The notes under the pieces were generated by a model. The model was given only the letters and a program-made list of their open reading frames with translations. It was not told the DNA's origin and made no database searches. 36,563 bases of DNA, taken from NCBI GenBank assembly GCA_946185805.1, contig CAMHKU010000019.1, forward strand, positions 1-36,563, written 5' to 3'. The stretch comes from an uncultured Prevotellaceae bacterium. GTDB taxonomy: Bacteria > Bacteroidota > Bacteroidia > Bacteroidales > Bacteroidaceae. How positions within the stretch are numbered: the stretch's first letter is position 1; each line of letters starts with the position of its first letter. Below are positions 33,143 through 36,563 of this stretch, piece after piece. Position numbers and translations under genes: made by a program.

Positions 33143-34108
33143 ATGACAGACAAAAGTAGATATGTGCGTTTCGACTGGGCTATCAAGCGCATCCTTCGCG
33201 ACAAGGCGAACAAGGAGGTGCTCGAGGGACTCATCACCGTGCTCCTGGGCGAGGCGGTGACCATCACGGAGATACTGGAGAGCGAGAGTAACAAGGACCG
33301 ATTTGAGGACAAGACGAACCGCGTGGACGTGAAGGCCAAGACAGCGGGCGGCGAACTGATCATCGTCGAGGTGCAGCTGACCAAGGAGCGCGACTTCTTC
33401 CAACGCATCCTCTTCGGCACGGCGACGTCTATCATCGAACAGATTGGTGTCGGCCAGGACTACGGTGTCATCCGCAAGATATATTCCGTGAACATCCTGT
33501 ATTTCGATTTCGGCTGCGGCGACGACTACGCTTACCACGGCATCACCACATTTCGCGGCATGACGAAGAAAGACAGCGTGCTACAGCTCAACACCGAGAG
33601 TGAGCGGAAGTTCATCAACAAGACCACAGCGCGCATGACAATGCCTGAAGAAGTGTTCCCGGAGTATTTCCTGCTGATGGTCAATCACTTCAACGAGGTG
33701 GCCAAGACCCCCATCGAGGAATGGATGCAGTACCTGAAGGACGCCGTTATCCGTGACGACACCACCACCCCCGGTCTGCAGGCCGCCCGCGAGAAGCTGG
33801 CATATATGAGCATGAGCGAGCGGGAACAGCGTGAATACAGGGACTTCATGGTCAGCGTCCATGCCGCCCGCGATGCATGGGAGACGCTAAGGGATGAGAG
33901 CCGTGCTGAAGGCTGGGCCGAGGGTCGTGCCGAGGGTCGTGCCGTGGGTCGTGCCGAGGGTCGTGCCGTGGGGCGTGCCGAGGGTCGTGCCGAGGGTCGT
34001 GCCGAGGAGCGGATGGCAAATGCGATGAGCCTGAAAGCTAACGGTGTCCCCATAGACATCATCGTCAAGAGCCTTGGATTAACAGAATACGAGGTGGCAC
34101 GGCTTTAG
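33143..34108 (+). CDS. PD-(D/E)XK nuclease family 'transposase' (PDDEXK_2/Rpn-like)
   Basis: The product is about 321 residues from ATG 33143. The N-terminal YVRFDWAIKRILRDKANKEV and the nuclease core NRVDVKAK (D62), then ELIIVEVQ (E76, Q78 in place of the usual Lys), match the PDDEXK_2 family labelled recombination-promoting nuclease or transposase in Bacteroidetes. The C-terminal half is helical and contains eight AEGR/AVGR-type tetrapeptides (about 257-288), encoded by a 12-bp tandem repeat. Relatives cut DNA in vitro and promote RecA-independent recombination in E. coli; a role in defence or genome change is possible but unproven. No partner gene or terminal repeats were seen. Confidence 0.88.
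   Translation: MTDKSRYVRFDWAIKRILRDKANKEVLEGLITVLLGEAVTITEILESESNKDRFEDKTNRVDVKAKTAGGELIIVEVQLTKERDFFQRILFGTATSIIEQIGVGQDYGVIRKIYSVNILYFDFGCGDDYAYHGITTFRGMTKKDSVLQLNTESERKFINKTTARMTMPEEVFPEYFLLMVNHFNEVAKTPIEEWMQYLKDAVIRDDTTTPGLQAAREKLAYMSMSEREQREYRDFMVSVHAARDAWETLRDESRAEGWAEGRAEGRAVGRAEGRAVGRAEGRAEGRAEERMANAMSLKANGVPIDIIVKSLGLTEYEVARL
33911..34006. repeat. 12-bp coding repeat in the nuclease gene
   Basis: Eight 12-bp units of form GGTCGTGCCGAG (variants ending GTG, first unit diverged) encode (G-R-A-E/V). The length is a multiple of three, so copy number can vary without loss of frame. Strong codon-level identity among units suggests recent expansion. Confidence 0.9.
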
Positions 34109-34141
34109 CGGTCTACGCCCCTGCCTGCCAGGATAGAAATG

Positions 34142-34179
34142 AAGTGGCGACATATCCGTGAGTACAGGTCGCCACTTTT
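34142..34179 (+). terminator. Terminator after the nuclease gene
   Basis: AAGTGGCGAC (34142-34151) and GTCGCCACTT (34168-34177) form a perfect 10-bp stem with a TTTT run at its end. Confidence 0.75.
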
Positions 34180-34238
34180 CACTTATAGCCTACCCACCTC
34201 CAGCCAGGCCCCAAAGTGGGCTTGTAATAAATAACCGC

Positions 34239-34269
34239 AAAAATTCCCGCAGCCACTCAGCTGCGGGAA
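34239..34269 (-). terminator. Terminator of the minus-strand lipoprotein gene
   Basis: TTCCCGCAGC (34244-34253) and GCTGCGGGAA (34260-34269) form a perfect 10-bp stem. On the minus strand it is followed by TTTTT (34239-34243), so it serves the gene ending at 34327. Confidence 0.8.
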
Positions 34270-34326
34270 ATTCTTTCTGTCTCAATTCTGTTTAGGTTGC
34301 GGGGAGATTTCTCTTGTCTGACATTC

Positions 34327-36531
34327 TTACTTCTCCCAGGGCAGGTGGCTGAACTTTGTGCGGAAGTCCTTCAGCAGTGCGCTCTTCAGACGGCTGACAT
34401 ACTGTTCGTCGGCCTGCTTCTTGTTGCTGAAGCCCTTCTGGAAGATGTCTCGCAGGTCTTCCATGTGTACCTTCGTCCAGGTCTCTTCGGCAGCTATGAG
34501 CTGCTTCACCTGTGAGTCTTGCAGCACCATTCTCACTGCGTCGTCATAGATGCCCTCGCGGTAGTTGATGGTGGTCTTCATCAGTTCCTCCAGGTCGCTA
34601 TTGTTCTGCTCCGGCTCACGGTTGTGGGCTTTCACGAAGCGCTCATGGGCGGTCTCCAGGGCTTTCTCTGAGTTGTAGAAGCTGCCGTTCTTGGCGCGGT
34701 TCTCTATCACGTCCTTGTTGGCCAGGATCATGGCAGCAATCTCGTTCCAGTTCTTCTCCTTGATCCACTGCGTGTACTTGGGCTTGAGCTCGTCGCGCTG
34801 TGCCTTGATGAAGTCGGCCATCTTCTGCAGTTTCTGCTGCTCGTCGGCGGTGCCCTCGGCCTGCTTGGTCAGAATCTCGGCCAGCTTTGTCTCGGCCTCG
34901 TCGTGGGTCTTGCCCTGCATCTGTGCCATCATGTCAACCAGCTCGATGCGAGCCTGGCTTGCCTCTGTGCTGCTGCAGGCCTTGTCAATCAGTGCGCGTG
35001 CCTCGTCGGCTTTCTGTGCCAGGGGCGACTTGTGTATGGAGCCGTCAACGGGGAATTTCCAGAGCGTCCAGGGCCCCACGAGGTCGAAGTTGTTCGACCA
35101 CTCGGCCACCTCGTAGCCTAAGATCTTGAGCTTGACGCCGGCCTCGGCCTTTGCCGACATGTCGATGCTGGCCTTGAAGTCGCCGCTGATGCCGCTGAGG
35201 TCGCTCTTGAAGGTGCCCTCGGCCTTGGCGCCGATGTGTGGACCAACTGCCACCTTGGGTCCTACGGTGCCGTAGAGCATCACGTCAACACCGAAGTAGA
35301 GTCCTATGCCTGCATTGGCACTGATTTTGCACTTGGGCCAGTTGGGTGTGAACTCGTTCTTCTTCTCGTTGAATTCCCTGATGAGTTCCCATCCGCGTCC
35401 GTCCTGGTAGCTGACGCCGCCCTTGAAGGTGTTCTCGTATTCATATTTGAATCCCATCTCGGCAGCCATGTCTACCTTGCCGTCAAGCTTCATGTAGAGG
35501 TTGGGGTTGCAGGTGATGTACACGGGTACGACGCCTACCCAGAACACGAATGTGTAGCCGGTGAAGTTGACGAGGTTGTACTTCTGCTTGTCCTTGGGCA
35601 GCTCGATCTTGTCCTTGAAGGTGAGCTTCAGCTCGGGCTTGAACGAGAAGTTTCCGTCGAGTCCGGTCTCAAACTTCTTGACGTATGGCTCGGGTACGAT
35701 GAAGTGCCATTTCACACCGCCGTTGAGCACGAGGAAGTAGTTCAGTTCAAAGTCCGTGGGAGCCTTGAAGTCTAGCTTGGCTGATGCGCCGCCGTTCTTG
35801 AGCTCCTTGTTGTACTTGAGTTCCTCGTGTATGGAGAGCACGTTGCGGCGTACCGATGCACGTGTGCCGTCGCTGACCATGTCCTCGGCATCGATGAACT
35901 GGAACTCGCCGGTGGCACGTGTGCCCATGGCCGGAGCCTCGTCAGCATCGTGGTAAGCCTTGTCGTAGCCGTAGGGGTCGGTCTTGAGTACCACGGCGGG
36001 GTGAATCACGTCGCTCTCGTCCATAAACTTGGCAGCGTAGGCGGGCATGGCCATGCCGGCACGTGTCTTGCCCTCCTGGGCGTTGTTGTTGACGTAGAAG
36101 CTGGTGTTCAGCGTCACTGACTTGTCACCAATCATCTCGGCCACCGTGGCGGGCTTTACCTTCAGGATGAAGCGGTCGCCGACGATCTTCTCTTCCATGG
36201 CCTTGCGGGCGTAGGGCAGGTGGCTCTTCTTGTCCCAGATGCCGATGGGGTGGTCCTTGAACGATGTGATACCCAGTTTCTCGGCCAGTGCCTTGTTGAT
36301 GGAAATCTCAGTGGTGTCAGCATTGAGAATCTGCACGTCGTTCTCGGTGACGAAGTTCTCGAAGCTCAGGCCGTAGGCCTCTTTCAGCTTCTGGTCGCCT
36401 GAGCGGGTGACGTCGGCATTGTTGTTCTCAGGTTCGATGGCATCGTCCTGGCAAGAGGTGATTGTAAACATGCCGCAAAGGCTCATCAGCATCGTAGCGG
36501 CAAAACGCTTAAAAGAAATTGTAGTCTTCAT
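34327..36531 (-). CDS. Large lipoprotein of unknown function, probably surface-exposed
   Basis: The 734-residue product has a lipoprotein signal peptide (basic start MKTTISFKRF, hydrophobic core, lipobox ITSC with C27). The residues after the cysteine (QDDAIEPENNN) are acidic, like the lipoprotein export signal that sends Bacteroidetes lipoproteins to the cell surface. Roughly, residues 30-230 are a mixed domain, 235-500 are rich in alternating hydrophobic/charged beta-like segments with many Lys, Phe and Gly, and 500-734 are predicted helical with many Lys, Glu and Ala. I recognise no named domain, enzyme motif or repeat. The promoter would lie beyond the window; only 32 AT-rich bases remain upstream. 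Confidence 0.8.
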   Translation of the reverse strand: MKTTISFKRFAATMLMSLCGMFTITSCQDDAIEPENNNADVTRSGDQKLKEAYGLSFENFVTENDVQILNADTTEISINKALAEKLGITSFKDHPIGIWDKKSHLPYARKAMEEKIVGDRFILKVKPATVAEMIGDKSVTLNTSFYVNNNAQEGKTRAGMAMPAYAAKFMDESDVIHPAVVLKTDPYGYDKAYHDADEAPAMGTRATGEFQFIDAEDMVSDGTRASVRRNVLSIHEELKYNKELKNGGASAKLDFKAPTDFELNYFLVLNGGVKWHFIVPEPYVKKFETGLDGNFSFKPELKLTFKDKIELPKDKQKYNLVNFTGYTFVFWVGVVPVYITCNPNLYMKLDGKVDMAAEMGFKYEYENTFKGGVSYQDGRGWELIREFNEKKNEFTPNWPKCKISANAGIGLYFGVDVMLYGTVGPKVAVGPHIGAKAEGTFKSDLSGISGDFKASIDMSAKAEAGVKLKILGYEVAEWSNNFDLVGPWTLWKFPVDGSIHKSPLAQKADEARALIDKACSSTEASQARIELVDMMAQMQGKTHDEAETKLAEILTKQAEGTADEQQKLQKMADFIKAQRDELKPKYTQWIKEKNWNEIAAMILANKDVIENRAKNGSFYNSEKALETAHERFVKAHNREPEQNNSDLEELMKTTINYREGIYDDAVRMVLQDSQVKQLIAAEETWTKVHMEDLRDIFQKGFSNKKQADEQYVSRLKSALLKDFRTKFSHLPWEK

Positions 36532-36563
36532 AACTTTTTATTTTTTTTATTATTAATATTTTT

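Noticed and set aside
33143..34108. Insertion sequence carrying the nuclease
   Set aside because: No terminal inverted repeats or target duplications seen; the gene has its own promoter and terminator, and 'transposase' is only a family label.

Overview
The window looks like a chromosomal segment of a Bacteroidales bacterium, most likely Prevotella or a close relative. The reasons are promoters of the Bacteroidetes type (TTTG, 19-20 bp, TAnnTTTG), weak Shine-Dalgarno signals, Bacteroidetes-type families (DUF4369 lipoprotein, LptE next to a sigma-54 activator and secG, an M16 peptidase with a long insertion, a PDDEXK_2 'transposase' nuclease), and short-period tandem repeats in the gene junctions. 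No rRNA, tRNA, CRISPR array, intact insertion sequence or prophage was seen.

Layout. (1) 1-5723, plus strand: the tail of an unknown gene, a periplasmic M16 peptidase, dnaX, an FtsB/DivIC-like division protein and a small membrane protein. (2) 5783-10595, plus strand, one tight operon: DUF4369 lipoprotein, dihydroorotase, a free-standing methionine synthase reactivation domain, a membrane metallophosphoesterase and a PlsC acyltransferase. It ends at a 21-bp-stem hairpin. (3) 10689-16420, minus strand operon, in transcription order: a very large GT2 / HIT-like / SpoIID fusion, an AmpG-like permease and a DPM1-like glycosyltransferase. This suggests murein or envelope sugar handling. (4) 16495-21880, plus strand: rlmN, a PdxA homologue that has lost most catalytic residues, a sigma-54 activator reading in frame into LptE, a TPR-like protein, and secG with two terminators. 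(5) 21.8-23.2 kb: about 1.4 kb without a credible protein gene, holding nested inverted repeats, a 28-bp-stem hairpin and a promoter-driven candidate RNA. (6) 23167-30185, plus strand: two tandem PaaK-type ligases, a double-ACT protein and mfd. (7) 30204-32980, minus strand: an aminotransferase followed by ffh. (8) 33085-36531: a Rpn/PDDEXK-type nuclease with an AEGR repeat tail (plus), then a large, probably surface-exposed lipoprotein of unknown function (minus).

Most of the window is housekeeping (replication, repair, secretion, division, translation quality, pyrimidine and lipid synthesis). The items of most interest are the PdxA-like pseudoenzyme, the activator-LptE in-frame fusion, the GT2-HIT-SpoIID fusion beside AmpG, the nested inverted-repeat element at 21.9-22.6 kb, and the 7-, 8- and 9-bp tandem arrays that start at stop codons and also invade coding linkers (dnaX, mfd, the end of the aminotransferase gene).

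Limits: all calls come from reading the sequence and from memory of protein families. No database search, fold prediction or alignment program was run.
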